From contig OZ257144.1 of the NCBI GenBank assembly GCA_965279205.1, positions 434,001 to 498,000 on the forward strand: 64,000 nucleotides of DNA. Direction: 5' to 3'. A model generated the notes under the pieces. It was given only the letters and a program-made list of their open reading frames with translations. It was not told the origin of the DNA and ran no database searches. Source of the DNA: UBA7672 sp965279205. Lineage in GTDB: Bacteria > Pseudomonadota > Alphaproteobacteria > Caulobacterales > Hyphomonadaceae. This document shows, one piece after another, positions 33,973 through 41,935 of the stretch (positions are counted from its first letter, which is position 1; every line of letters begins with the position of its first letter). The position numbers and the translations under genes are program-made.

Positions 33973-35002
33973 CGACGCGCGCGGCGGCGAGCACCTCATC
34001 GATCGCCGATGCGACCACATCCGGCCGATAGAAGAAGAAGGCGTGGTTGGAATCCGGCACGATCTCCAGCCGCCCCCGGCTCGACCATTTCGCCAGATCC
34101 GCCTGCAGCCGCCGCCACACCACTTCGGTTTTTGGCGTATCGGCGCCTGCCTCTGTTCCATCGTTCGACAGGAGGTACGCATCGTGGGAGTCGGCGCGCT
34201 TGCGCGCCTGTGTCTGCTCCGGAAGCTCGCGCGCCAGAACGACCAGCGGCCAGTTCTGCAGGTCGCGATAGCGGCCGGCTACATCCATTGTGAGCGATCG
34301 ATCGCGCGCCTCGCGCGCATTGGCTTCCGCCGACTTCGGGTAAAAGGCTTTCACCTCATCGGAGATCGATGGATCGGTTGGGTAAGGTGACAGTCGCAGC
34401 AGGCCCGTCCACCGCAGCGCGAGCCCCAGCTCCTGCCAGGGCGTTACGTATTCGCCTGCCGGCAGTCCCGCCTCCTTGAACCGCGCCTCCTGGTCCGGGT
34501 GCGATGAATCCGCGAACACCATCCCCGCAATCTCGTCGCGATAAAGGCCGGCAAAGATCATGTTGTAGAGACCGCCGCGCGAATGAGCGACCAGCACATA
34601 GGGCGGTTTCTCGCCAGACGCCTCCAGAGCGGCGTGAAGATCGCGCGCGACTTCTTCAGGCTCGAACTTCACGCGCGCCGGATCGCTCCAGAGAATGCCG
34701 GCGCGGCTGTAGGCACAGGCGCGCGCCTTGCCGGAGACCTTCTCCACAACCGGCTTCCAGCCGAGCGAGCCCAGCATGTCGCCGCCGGCCTGGAACACCA
34801 CGGTCGGACCGCCTTCGCCCCGGCAGTCGATCTGGATGCGCCGCTCGCCGCCAACATCGACAAGCCGTCCCTGTACTGGATGTGTGCGCGAGGCCTCGGC
34901 TTCGAACATCGTCTCGCAGGCAGCGAGGGCAGGCAGGCAGGCCAGCGCCAGGGCCGCTGCCTTCGCCCGTGTCATCTTCGCCGTGTGCTGGCCAATCCGC
35001 AT
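33944..35002 (-). CDS. Alpha/beta hydrolase lipoprotein
   Basis: A 352-residue alpha/beta hydrolase. A signal with lipobox LAAC near residue 28 suggests a lipoprotein. Core motifs: GGERRIQIDCRGEGGPTVVFQAGG (first strand and oxyanion region), ACAYSRAGILWSD, nucleophile elbow VAHSRGG, VFADSSHPDQE, and VPDSNHAFFFYRP with the likely catalytic His. The substrate is unknown. The 3' end overlaps that of the symporter by 29 bp (convergent). The start could be 35002 or MTRAK at 34975; both leave the lipobox. Confidence 0.8.
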   Translation of the reverse strand: MRIGQHTAKMTRAKAAALALACLPALAACETMFEAEASRTHPVQGRLVDVGGERRIQIDCRGEGGPTVVFQAGGDMLGSLGWKPVVEKVSGKARACAYSRAGILWSDPARVKFEPEEVARDLHAALEASGEKPPYVLVAHSRGGLYNMIFAGLYRDEIAGMVFADSSHPDQEARFKEAGLPAGEYVTPWQELGLALRWTGLLRLSPYPTDPSISDEVKAFYPKSAEANAREARDRSLTMDVAGRYRDLQNWPLVVLARELPEQTQARKRADSHDAYLLSNDGTEAGADTPKTEVVWRRLQADLAKWSSRGRLEIVPDSNHAFFFYRPDVVASAIDEVLAAARVVRRPSPPAG

Positions 35003-35082
35003 CGGAACTTTCTAGGCGCCCCTTCGAACGCGCGCCACATCACAATCAGGTAAGGTGAGCGGTTCGCGTGGCCCCAAACGCA

Positions 35083-35110
35083 GAACGGGCGCCCGATGGG
35101 GCGCCCGTTC
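35083..35110. terminator. Strong hairpin downstream of a small secreted protein gene
   Basis: Perfect 12-bp stem GAACGGGCGCCC/GGGCGCCCGTTC (35083-35094 and 35099-35110) with loop GATG. It lies 22 bp after the stop of the minus-strand gene at 35133, with only a weak T-rich tail. Confidence 0.6.
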
Positions 35111-35132
35111 GCAAGATATTCGAAGAGCCAAT

Positions 35133-35465
35133 CTACTTGATGGTGACCTTCATCGGCCCGAAGTCGCTGGTGATCTCGAACGAGTCGCCGGACTTCTTGC
35201 CGTCCGGGTATTCGCTGCAGAGCTCCTGGCCCAGCGCGTCAGGCGTCAGGCAAAGTTTCTTGCCGTCGACGCGGTACTTGCCGCCCGTGCCCTGGTTGTC
35301 AGCGTAGGTGCCGTCGGCCTTGTAAGTAAACTCGAACGCCATATCCATCACCTCGAGCTTCGAGCCCTTTTCGACAATGGTCTTGATGGTGTCGGAGTCC
35401 TGCGCGAACGCAGGCGCCGCCGTTAGTGCAATGCCCGTAGCAAGCGCGAATTTCAGCAGTTTCAT
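35133..35465 (-). CDS. Small secreted protein, paralog of the next gene
   Basis: A 110-residue exported protein with signal peptide MKLLKFALATGIALTAAPAFA. The mature part is a small beta-rich domain with YKADGTYADNQGTGGKYRVDGKKLCLTP, LCSEYPDGKKSGDSFEI and a C-terminal GPMKVTIK. Two cysteines could pair. It is a tandem paralog of the gene at 35578: both contain KLC, YPDGKKSGD(S/T)F and a final V(T/K)IK. GGGAGG precedes the ATG. Each copy has its own hairpin behind it. I do not know the function. Confidence 0.75.
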   Translation of the reverse strand: MKLLKFALATGIALTAAPAFAQDSDTIKTIVEKGSKLEVMDMAFEFTYKADGTYADNQGTGGKYRVDGKKLCLTPDALGQELCSEYPDGKKSGDSFEITSDFGPMKVTIK

Positions 35466-35541
35466 GTCAACCTCCCAAACATCCCTCGATTGGCGCGCAG
35501 TGAAGCGTCACCGGCCGCATCCGGCAAGAGGCAGACACAGA

Positions 35542-35569
35542 AACGCCGTCGGGAGATCCCGGCGGCGTT
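35542..35569. terminator. Hairpin between the two small secreted paralogs
   Basis: Near-perfect 13-bp arms AACGCCGTCGGGA and TCCCGGCGGCGTT (35542-35554 and 35557-35569, one mismatch), 8 bp beyond the stop of the gene at 35578. On the minus strand it is followed by TCTGTGTCTG. Confidence 0.6.
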
Positions 35570-35577
35570 CACCATGA

Positions 35578-35916
35578 CTACTTGATCTTGACGTCGACAT
35601 CGCCCAGCGCGTCGAGCGTGATGACGAAGGTGTCGCCAGACTTCTTGCCGTCGGGATAGACGGCGCAGGCGGAGCCTTGGTCGGAGTTGGTGCAGAGCTT
35701 GTTGCCGTCAACGGTGTAGGTGCCGCTCGCCTGGCCATCGAAGCCGGTCCACTTGCCGTCGGGCGTGTAGATGATCTCGCCTTCAAAACCCATGATCGTC
35801 CAGACCGCGCCCTTTTCGAGCATGACCTTGATCGTGTCGTTGGCCGGCGCCGGCGTCTGGGCCAGGGCGGGGACAGCCAGCAGGCCAGCCATCAAGGCGA
35901 TCGTCATCAGTCTCAT
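35578..35916 (-). CDS. Small secreted protein, paralog of the previous gene
   Basis: A 112-residue exported protein with signal MRLMTIALMAGLLAVPALAQ. Its mature domain matches the 35133 protein: NDTIKVMLEKG, YTPDGKWTGFDGQASGTYTVDGNKLC, CAVYPDGKKSGDTFVI and a terminal VDVKIK. The pair looks like a local gene duplication with divergent sequence but conserved motifs. The ATG at 35916 follows GGGAGG; a longer frame upstream is antisense to trmD and has no signal. Function unknown. Confidence 0.75.
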   Translation of the reverse strand: MRLMTIALMAGLLAVPALAQTPAPANDTIKVMLEKGAVWTIMGFEGEIIYTPDGKWTGFDGQASGTYTVDGNKLCTNSDQGSACAVYPDGKKSGDTFVITLDALGDVDVKIK

Positions 35917-36030
35917 CACGTACCTCCCAGGGGAAACGAAGGAGTTTCCACTACCATCGATCCAGGTTCCAAAACAGGGGGCGGTTGCACAACAGGTGCA
36001 TTTCGAGCGGTCCCGGGCTAACGGAACGCC

Positions 36031-36750
36031 ATGACGTTCCGTGCCTCCTGCCTGACGCTCTTCCCAGAGGCCTTCCCCGGCCTGCTGGGCGTTTCCATCG
36101 TCGGAACAGCCCTGAAGCAGGGAATCTGGGAGCTGGAAACCATCGACATTCGCGATTTCGGGCTTGGAAAGCACCGCACGGTGGACGACACGCCGTCCGG
36201 CGGCGGGGCTGGAATGGTGATGCGGGCGGATGTCGCGGCGGCGGCCCTCGACAGCATCGATCAGGCCGGCAGGCCGCGGATTTACCTATCTCCGCGCGGA
36301 AAACCGCTGACCCAGGAACGGGTACGGGAGCTGGCGGCCGGGCCCGGCGTCATCCTGCTGTGCGGCCGGTTCGAGGGTCTGGACGAGCGGGTGATCGAGG
36401 GCAGGGGCCTGGAAGAGGTCTCACTTGGAGATTTCGTTCTGGCTGGCGGGGAAGTTGCGGCCCAGGCCCTGCTGGAAGCCTGTATCCGCCTGCTGCCTGG
36501 TGTCGCGGGAAACGCCCAGTCGCTGGAAGAGGAAAGCTTCGAGACCGGACTCCTCGAACACCCCCATTATACAAGGCCCCAGACGTGGGAAGAACGCGAG
36601 ATTCCGGCCGTATTAACCTCTGGCGACCATGCAAAGGTCCGGGCCTGGCGGCGAAATCAGGCCGAGGAGTTGACTAAAGCCAGAAGACCCGATTTATACG
36701 CCGCTTCTCGGGATACCCCCGCGCGGAAGCCGCGCGACGGGAAGAGCTGA
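36031..36750 (+). CDS. trmD: tRNA (guanine37-N1)-methyltransferase
   Basis: A 239-residue TrmD, the SPOUT methyltransferase that makes m1G37 in tRNAs and prevents +1 frameshifting. It has LFPEAFPGLLGVSIVGTALKQGIW, DDTPSGGGAGMVMR, the knot region YLSPRGKPLTQ and LLCGRFEGLDERVIE, GDFVLAGGEVAAQALLEACIRLLPGV and HPHYTRPQTWEEREIPAVLTSGDH. It lies 19 bp before rplS. The usual upstream partners rpsP and rimM are absent; small secreted-protein genes lie there on the other strand. Confidence 0.96.
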   Translation: MTFRASCLTLFPEAFPGLLGVSIVGTALKQGIWELETIDIRDFGLGKHRTVDDTPSGGGAGMVMRADVAAAALDSIDQAGRPRIYLSPRGKPLTQERVRELAAGPGVILLCGRFEGLDERVIEGRGLEEVSLGDFVLAGGEVAAQALLEACIRLLPGVAGNAQSLEEESFETGLLEHPHYTRPQTWEEREIPAVLTSGDHAKVRAWRRNQAEELTKARRPDLYAASRDTPARKPRDGKS

Positions 36751-36769
36751 TCCCCAAAGGCAAAACACC

Positions 36770-37168
36770 ATGGTCGCCAACCTGATCAAGACCCTCGAGC
36801 GCGAGGAAATCGCCCGCGTCACCGAAGGCAAGAAAATCCCTGATTTCGCGCCCGGCGATACGCTGCGCGTGAACGTCAAGATTTCCGAAGGCGACCGCGA
36901 ACGCATCCAGGCGTTCGAAGGCGTGTGCATCGCGCGCGCTGGCCAGGGCCTCAACGAGAACTTCACGGTCCGCAAACTCTCGTTCGGCGAAGGCGTCGAG
37001 CGCGTGTTCCCGGTGAATTCGCCGGTGCTGGACTCCATCGAAGTCCGCCGCAAGGGCAAGGTGCGCCGCGCCAAGCTCTATTACCTGCGTGGCCTCACCG
37101 GCAAACGCGCCCGTATCGCCGAGAAAACCGGCGGACGCGCGGAAGCCGCTGACGAAGCCGCCGAGTAG
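36770..37168 (+). CDS. rplS: 50S ribosomal protein L19
   Basis: A 132-residue L19, found at the 30S-50S interface. Typical segments are FAPGDTLRVNVKISEGDRERIQAFEGVCIAR, NENFTVRKLSFGEGVERVFPVNSPVLDSIEVRRKGKVRRAKLYYLR and GKRARI. A short Ala/Glu-rich C-terminal extension (GGRAEAADEAAE) is beyond the core. It follows trmD and is followed by a terminator, so trmD-rplS is a two-gene unit. Confidence 0.97.
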   Translation: MVANLIKTLEREEIARVTEGKKIPDFAPGDTLRVNVKISEGDRERIQAFEGVCIARAGQGLNENFTVRKLSFGEGVERVFPVNSPVLDSIEVRRKGKVRRAKLYYLRGLTGKRARIAEKTGGRAEAADEAAE

Positions 37169-37173
37169 GACGA

Positions 37174-37207
37174 GCCGCCGGAAATCTTGTCCGGCCGCCA
37201 TTTTTTT
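37174..37207 (+). terminator. Rho-independent terminator after rplS
   Basis: GCCGG and CCGGC arms around AAATCTTGT, followed by CGCCA and a run of seven T (37201-37207). The stem begins just after the rplS stop, and the T-run is the longest in this region. Confidence 0.7.
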
Positions 37208-37272
37208 GTACCGGTTGTCTGGTCTGACGCGTCCGTGCGGCTGCGTTGCTGCGCGCAGTCCAGGGACGGACA

Positions 37273-37932
37273 ATGCCAGTTGCACCCTCTCGCCGCGCCG
37301 CCATGCCGGTTGCCATCGCGGGCGACACGCGCCAGCGCATCCTCGACGTGGCCCAGGCGGCGGTCCTTGAGAAGGGCTTCGTTGCAACCTCGATCGAGGA
37401 AATCATCGCCGCGGTCGGCATCACCAAGAGCGGCTTCTTCTACCACTTCGCAGACAAGGGCGAACTCGCGCACGCCCTGCTTGAACGCTATCTCGAACGC
37501 GAGGAGGTGCTGTTCGACGGCATCTTCGCCCGCGCCGATGAGCTGTCGGAAGATCCGCTGCACGCCTTCCTGATCGCGATGAAGATGTTCGCCGAGGTGT
37601 TCGAAGACTTGCCTCACGCGCACCCCGGCTGCCTCACCGCCGCCTTCTGCTACCAGGACCGCCAGTTCGACCGGCGCGTGCGTGAACTCAATGCCGCCGG
37701 CGTGCACGCCTGGCGCGCGCGGTTCCGGGAAAAGCTGGAAGTGATCGCCACGCGCTATCCGCCGCGTCTCGCCGTCGATCTGACCGACGTCGCCGACATG
37801 CTCTCGGCCCTGGCCGATGGCGGCATCATCCTGTCGAAGGCGCTCAACGAGCCCAAGGCGTTGCCGAAGCAGATCCTGCTCTACCGGGAATTCGTGCGGA
37901 CGCTGTTCCTCGGCGCGCCTGCAAACGCCTAG
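37273..37932 (+). CDS. TetR-family transcriptional regulator
   Basis: A 219-residue regulator. The HTH spans about 20-65: RQRILDVAQAAVLEKGFVATSIEEIIAAVGITKSGFFYHFADKGEL, a textbook TetR_N with the FFYHF contact. The C-terminal domain contains HPGCLTAAFCYQDRQFDRRVREL, similar to the TetR_C domains of efflux or fatty-acid regulators; the ligand is unknown. ATG 37273 follows AGGGACGG. It stands alone between two terminators, so its targets are probably elsewhere. Confidence 0.88.
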   Translation: MPVAPSRRAAMPVAIAGDTRQRILDVAQAAVLEKGFVATSIEEIIAAVGITKSGFFYHFADKGELAHALLERYLEREEVLFDGIFARADELSEDPLHAFLIAMKMFAEVFEDLPHAHPGCLTAAFCYQDRQFDRRVRELNAAGVHAWRARFREKLEVIATRYPPRLAVDLTDVADMLSALADGGIILSKALNEPKALPKQILLYREFVRTLFLGAPANA

Positions 37933-37954
37933 GTCGAGCATCCGAAACGCAGAA

Positions 37955-37977
37955 CGGCCCACCCGAGGGATGGGCCG
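37955..37977. terminator. Bidirectional hairpin between convergent genes
   Basis: CGGCCCA and TGGGCCG arms (37955-37961 and 37971-37977) in the 70-bp gap between the TetR and TonB-like genes. The hairpin can serve both strands; it lacks a long T-tract. Confidence 0.5.
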
Positions 37978-38002
37978 CTCCACACTCTGAACCGGTTGGA
38001 CG

Positions 38003-38647
38003 TTACTTCACGTCCTTGAGGTTCCACTCATAGTAGACATCGTGGCCGCACATCGATTGCGCGATGCCGCCGACGCTGCCCGGCGTGAAACGTTCGTTGC
38101 GCAGCCATTTGGAGGCGGCTTCATCGAGGCGCTGCGAACCACTCGATCCGGCGATCGACACAGAGCTGACCCGGCCGGCGGTGTTCACGCACACCTTAAG
38201 GTGTGTCGTGCCCTGTTCGCCGGCGCGCACGGAAGCAGCCGGATAGTCGGGCTTGACGCCGGCGCGGAGTTTCGGTGCGAAGCGGTCTGTACCGGCGGCT
38301 GGCGCCGGGGCGACGGGCATCGGGGTCGGTATCGGAACAGGATCTGCGACTGGCGCCGTGATCACGGGCGGCGTCTCGACCACGAAGTCGATATCGGGCG
38401 CCACGAGCGGCGGCGCTTCGGGCGGCGCGGTCTTCTCGACGATCTCTGGTTTCTTGATTTCCTCGACCGGCGGGGGCGTTTCGGGCGGAGCGAGAATGAC
38501 CATCTCCATGGTATTCTCCTTCATGCGCTCGTAGTCCTTCTTCATGCCCTCCGCGAACACCCACCCGGCGCCAGCGGTCATGAGAACGGTTGCCGCGATA
38601 CCCACCATGCGAGTGCGACGGCCAGACTGTTGAACTGCTGCGTACAT
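38003..38647 (-). CDS. TonB-family energy-transduction protein
   Basis: A 214-residue protein: a short cytoplasmic N-terminus, one membrane helix (about 15-35), a long periplasmic Pro/Glu/Val-rich linker (PPETPPPVEEIKKPEIVEK, then PVPIPTPMPVAPAPA), and a C-terminal TonB-like domain with KPDYPAASVRAGEQGTTHLKVCVNTAGRVSSVSIAGSSGS and FTPG. It probably couples the proton gradient to an outer-membrane receptor, with exbB/exbD elsewhere. Two cysteines in the C-terminal domain are unusual. AGGAGG precedes the ATG at 38647. Confidence 0.85.
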   Translation of the reverse strand: MYAAVQQSGRRTRMVGIAATVLMTAGAGWVFAEGMKKDYERMKENTMEMVILAPPETPPPVEEIKKPEIVEKTAPPEAPPLVAPDIDFVVETPPVITAPVADPVPIPTPMPVAPAPAAGTDRFAPKLRAGVKPDYPAASVRAGEQGTTHLKVCVNTAGRVSSVSIAGSSGSQRLDEAASKWLRNERFTPGSVGGIAQSMCGHDVYYEWNLKDVK

Positions 38648-38956
38648 CGAACGCCTCCTCAGAAAGCCCCGTGGGAAACGCCCGGTCGGCGCAATGCCGC
38701 CAGGCTCTGTTTTCAAAAATATGGTGTCACGCTGCCGTGAGACCCAAGTACTTCCACAGTCGAGAACGCGGGGAAAAAGCAGTCGGTTCCGAAATGAAGC
38801 TGCTCTGATTTGAGGCGATGCCATGTCGAAATGTGACGTGACTGCCGCAATGCTTCCGCGTTACGGGGTCGTCACTTCGCTGTTGTGCGCTATTGTCTGC
38901 GTGACGTCATGAAACGCATGAGAGCGCGCGAAGCTGCGTGACTCTTGCAGCTGGCG
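38648..38956. other. 309-bp intergenic region upstream of the TonB-like gene
   Basis: No convincing gene. Near 38922 it contains the 8-bp palindrome TGACGTCA inside GCGTGACGTCATGAAACGC, and a related GTGACGTGAC near 38840, which may be regulatory. An A/T-rich stretch (TTTTCAAAAATATGG) near 38710 could hold the promoter for the TonB-like gene. Confidence 0.4.
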
Positions 38957-39538
38957 TCAGCGTTGGGTGTTACGAAACTTGCGTTCCGCAAGTGAACCGG
39001 GATCGGGCGGGGCGCCTGTCCCGCCATTCAGTGCGCGCTGCATCAGCAACGTGTCGCACCAGCGGCCGAACTTGAAGCCGGATCCCTCGATGCGGCCGCT
39101 GTGCTGGAAGCCTAGTGCTGCGTGCAATCCAACCGATGCCAGGTTCACCGCACCATCTCCGATTACGGCGATCATCTGGCGGAAGCCAAGCGCTTCGCAT
39201 TGCGCAATCAGCTCGACGAGCAGCAGTTTGCCGAAGCCACGCCCTTGAGCTTCGGGCGCGAGGTAGATCGAGTCCTCGACCGTGAAGCGGTAAGCGGGGC
39301 GCGTGCGGAAATGGCTCGCATATGCATAGCCAATCACCGCGCCATCGGCCTCGGCGGCGAGGTAGGGGAACTGACCGGCCTTGAGCGCCTCAAAGCGCGC
39401 CGTCATCTCGGCAAGGGACGGCGGATCATACTCGTAGCTTGCCGTGCTATTCAGGACAGCGTGGGCGTAGATGACGGTGATGGCCGGAAGATCGGCTTCC
39501 GTTGCCGGGCGAACCGTGATGCAGGGCGATGCGCTCAT
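38957..39538 (-). CDS. GNAT N-acetyltransferase, phosphinothricin-acetyltransferase type
   Basis: A 193-residue acetyltransferase. It has ITVRPATEADLPAITVIYAHAVLNSTASYEYDPPSLAEM, GYAYASHFRTRPAYRFTVEDSIYLAPEAQGRGFGKLLL (the acetyl-CoA loop QGRGFG) and IAVIGDGAVNLASVGLHAALGFQHSG, the layout of PAT/YncA-like enzymes that acetylate small amines such as methionine sulfoximine. The start overlaps the arsC stop as ATGA, so the two are translationally coupled. Confidence 0.85.
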   Translation of the reverse strand: MSASPCITVRPATEADLPAITVIYAHAVLNSTASYEYDPPSLAEMTARFEALKAGQFPYLAAEADGAVIGYAYASHFRTRPAYRFTVEDSIYLAPEAQGRGFGKLLLVELIAQCEALGFRQMIAVIGDGAVNLASVGLHAALGFQHSGRIEGSGFKFGRWCDTLLMQRALNGGTGAPPDPGSLAERKFRNTQR

Positions 39539-39972
39539 GCCACTCGACGGCCTTCGGCATCGATCATCGGCGAGCCGTCTTCCTTGAAGTGGGGACCGCT
39601 CGGCCAGTGATCGAGAAGATCGAGCACGGCCTCGCTGGGGCGGCACAGCTTCACGCCTTTGGGCGTCGCCACGATCGGGCGGTTCACCAAGATGGGATGT
39701 TTGATCATCGCATCGATCAACTGGTCGTCCGTGACTAAAGAATCAAGCAGGCCAAGCTCCGCGGCAGGTGATTTCGTTTCGCGCAAAGCCTCGCGAGCTG
39801 TAAGTCTGGCTGCTGCGAACAGGGCCAACAGCTGAGGCCGTGTCCAGCCTTCGGACAGATAGTCGATCACCGTGGGCGAATAGCCTGCCGCTTCGATCAC
39901 GGCGAGCACGTTACGGGAGGTCCCGCAGTCGGGATTGTGGTGGATGACGACGGGAAAATACTGGCCCGCCAT
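39535..39972 (-). CDS. arsC: Arsenate reductase, glutaredoxin-dependent type
   Basis: A 145-residue ArsC of the thioredoxin-fold, glutaredoxin-coupled class. The active loop is IHHNPDCGTSRNVLAVI with the catalytic Cys, and the conserved Arg-containing stretch NRPIVATPKGVKLCRPSE follows. It reduces arsenate to arsenite. No arsenite pump or arsR is adjacent; the overlapping downstream gene is a GNAT. It ends 7 bp from sdhB, so it may be transcribed with sdhB. Confidence 0.9.
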   Translation of the reverse strand: MAGQYFPVVIHHNPDCGTSRNVLAVIEAAGYSPTVIDYLSEGWTRPQLLALFAAARLTAREALRETKSPAAELGLLDSLVTDDQLIDAMIKHPILVNRPIVATPKGVKLCRPSEAVLDLLDHWPSGPHFKEDGSPMIDAEGRRVA

Positions 39973-39979
39973 ATGATCC

Positions 39980-40759
39980 TCAGGTCGCGCGCTCGACCAT
40001 CAGCTTCTTGATCTCCGCGATGGCCTTCGCCGGGTTGAGACCCTTCGGGCAGACCTGCGTGCAGTTCATGATGGTGTGGCAGCGATAGAGCTTGAAGGGA
40101 TCCTCGAGGTCGTCGAGGCGCTCACCGGTTGCTTCGTCACGGCTGTCGATGATCCAGCGATAGGCCTGGAGAAGGGCGGCCGGTCCGAGGAACTTGTCGC
40201 CATTCCACCAGTAGCTCGGGCATGCCGTCGAGCACGAGGCGCACATGATGCACTCGTAGAGACCGTCGAGCTTCTTGCGGTCGTCTTCCGACTGCCGCCA
40301 TTCCTTCTGAGGCTCGGGCGTCGTCGTCTTGAGGTAGGGCTGCACATAGGTGTGCTGGGCGTAGAAGGTCGTGAGGTCAGGAACGAGGTCCTTCACCACG
40401 GGCTGGTGGGGCAGGGGCGAGATCGTGATCGTGCCCGAGAATTCGTCATGGCCCTTGGTGCAGGCGATGGTGTTGTTGCCGCCGATGTTCATGGCGCACG
40501 ACCCGCACACGCCTTCGCGGCACGACCGGCGGAAGGTCAGCGTCGGGTCGATCTCGTTCTTGATGTAGATGAGCACATCCAGGATCATCGGGCCGACCTT
40601 CGACATGTCGACGCGATAGGTGTCCCAGCGAGGGTTGCCCTTGGCCTCGGGATCGTAGCGGTAGATCTTGAAGGTGCGGACCTTCTTCGCGCCTCCGAGG
40701 GCCGGCCATTCCTTGCCGCGGCCGATCTTCGAATTCTGCGGAAGCGTGAGTTCGACCAT
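39980..40759 (-). CDS. sdhB: Succinate dehydrogenase iron-sulfur subunit
   Basis: A 259-residue SdhB carrying electrons from FAD to ubiquinone. The N-terminal ferredoxin domain binds 2Fe-2S (CREGVCGSCAMNIGG and a later Cys). The C-terminal domain has CIMCASCSTACPSYWWN for the 4Fe-4S cluster and CHTIMNCTQVCPKGLNP for the remaining clusters. The frame extends 25 codons upstream, but MVELTLPQ matches the usual start. It is separated from sdhA by about 1.9 kb holding two unrelated genes, so it needs its own promoter or long read-through. Confidence 0.96.
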   Translation of the reverse strand: MVELTLPQNSKIGRGKEWPALGGAKKVRTFKIYRYDPEAKGNPRWDTYRVDMSKVGPMILDVLIYIKNEIDPTLTFRRSCREGVCGSCAMNIGGNNTIACTKGHDEFSGTITISPLPHQPVVKDLVPDLTTFYAQHTYVQPYLKTTTPEPQKEWRQSEDDRKKLDGLYECIMCASCSTACPSYWWNGDKFLGPAALLQAYRWIIDSRDEATGERLDDLEDPFKLYRCHTIMNCTQVCPKGLNPAKAIAEIKKLMVERAT

Positions 40760-40877
40760 GAGCGTATGTCTTCCCCGGCGGCCCTGAAGTTGGGCGCAAT
40801 CTAGCCCCGGATTCGTAAATTGAAAGCGCTGCAAAGTCGCGGCAGATCAAAGACTTCTGCTGTGAGCGATGCCTTGG

Positions 40878-41615
40878 TCAGCTACGCCGGAACAGGGCGA
40901 GAATCTTCGAGACAATGCTCCGGCGCAGGCCATAGGCCTTGCGGGCGGCCGAAGGCCGGTCGAGGTCGAGCATTTCGGTGATCCCGGCCTTTTCCAGCGC
41001 CTTGGCCAGCTTGGCCGGGCCGTGCACGCCTTCGGCCTCCAGCTCGTCCTTGTAGATCGGCACAGGGGCCCAGAAATCGACCGCTTCGCCGTCGTTGATC
41101 CGCATCCGGTCAAAACCGTCGGCGGGCAGGCGAGGGCGCATGAAGGCGAAGGCGAGCTGTTTCGAGCCCTCGAACACCGGCTTCGGATTGGCCGCGAACT
41201 GGATCGTTTGTCCGGGCGACACCCGCACCTGCTGGATGTGCACCAGTTTTGCGAACTGGCGGACCGTGTTGGCGGCAAGGTTCAGCATGGCGAGGTCAGC
41301 CTTGGGCTCGCCCTTCTGCGGCGTCGCCAGAACGAACTCCATCCGGGTCTTGCCGCCAGCGGAGAGCGGATCGCCGCCTTTCTTCAGACTGGAGCCGTAG
41401 GTGCAAACATAGGCAAAGCGGCGCTCGCCCTCGGGTGGGATCACCATGACGTCAATGGGCGGTCCGGGTTCCCTGGACTTTCCGGCCCAGCCATCCTGGT
41501 CGGAGAAGGCGACATGCGGCTCGCCGAGGTGCCTCAAGAGATGCAGTTGCACCTCTTCGCGGAATTCCTCGCCTGTGTGGCCGGTTTCGGTCCGGCGACC
41601 CCAGATGCTCTGCAT
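40878..41615 (-). CDS. Suppressor-of-fused (SUFU)-like protein
   Basis: A 245-residue soluble protein. The segment PIDVMVIPPEGERRFAYVC, then TYGSSLKKGG and TRMEFVLATP match the SUFU domain pattern (PF05076), in which a hydrophobic strand, a V(I)PP turn and an E-hydrophobic-P strand recur. Bacterial SUFU proteins are often linked to polymorphic toxins as immunity proteins, but no toxin gene is next to it. The C-terminal region is rich in basic residues. ATG 41615 has no Shine-Dalgarno; a promoter-like sequence places transcription start almost on the ATG. It lies between sdhA and sdhB. Confidence 0.55.
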   Translation of the reverse strand: MQSIWGRRTETGHTGEEFREEVQLHLLRHLGEPHVAFSDQDGWAGKSREPGPPIDVMVIPPEGERRFAYVCTYGSSLKKGGDPLSAGGKTRMEFVLATPQKGEPKADLAMLNLAANTVRQFAKLVHIQQVRVSPGQTIQFAANPKPVFEGSKQLAFAFMRPRLPADGFDRMRINDGEAVDFWAPVPIYKDELEAEGVHGPAKLAKALEKAGITEMLDLDRPSAARKAYGLRRSIVSKILALFRRS

Positions 41616-41622
41616 GACAAAT

Positions 41623-41651
41623 GTATTGGTTATTCGGCGCGCGGGCGTCAA
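41623..41651 (-). promoter_or_regulatory. Putative sigma-70-type promoter giving a leaderless mRNA
   Basis: On the minus strand TTGACG (41651-41646), a 17-bp spacer and CAATAC (41628-41623) are followed seven bases later by the ATG at 41615. This geometry predicts a transcript starting at or next to the start codon, in line with the missing ribosome-binding site. Confidence 0.45.
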
Positions 41652-41935
41652 CCGCGCAGGCTGCTATCGACGCACTCACGGGAATATATGCCGCAGCCTG
41701 AACCTGTCGTGAATCCCTCGCGCATGAAGCAGGCAAAAAGACGGGTCAAATCAGCTGATCGGCTCGTCGAACATCAATGCGCGCACGAAACGAGCAGGCG
41801 GTGATCCGTGTGACAGCGCCGTGTCGTGACAGGTCTTGTGATCGCGCAAATCGGCGGGGCCGCCTTAAGGATCGAGGAGCCGGATTTTGATACAGTTTGC
41901 GCAGGCATGAAGGCTGGCGGCGGGGGCTGCAGGTG
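41652..41935. other. Intergenic region between the SUFU-like and DUF805 genes
   Basis: With the promoter beside it, the gap is 320 bp. No gene is visible. Near 41810-41840 it has two nearby GTGTGACAG/GTCGTGACAG motifs, a possible imperfect direct repeat. AT content rises near 41885 (TTTTGATACAGTTTG), probably the promoter for the DUF805 gene. Confidence 0.35.
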
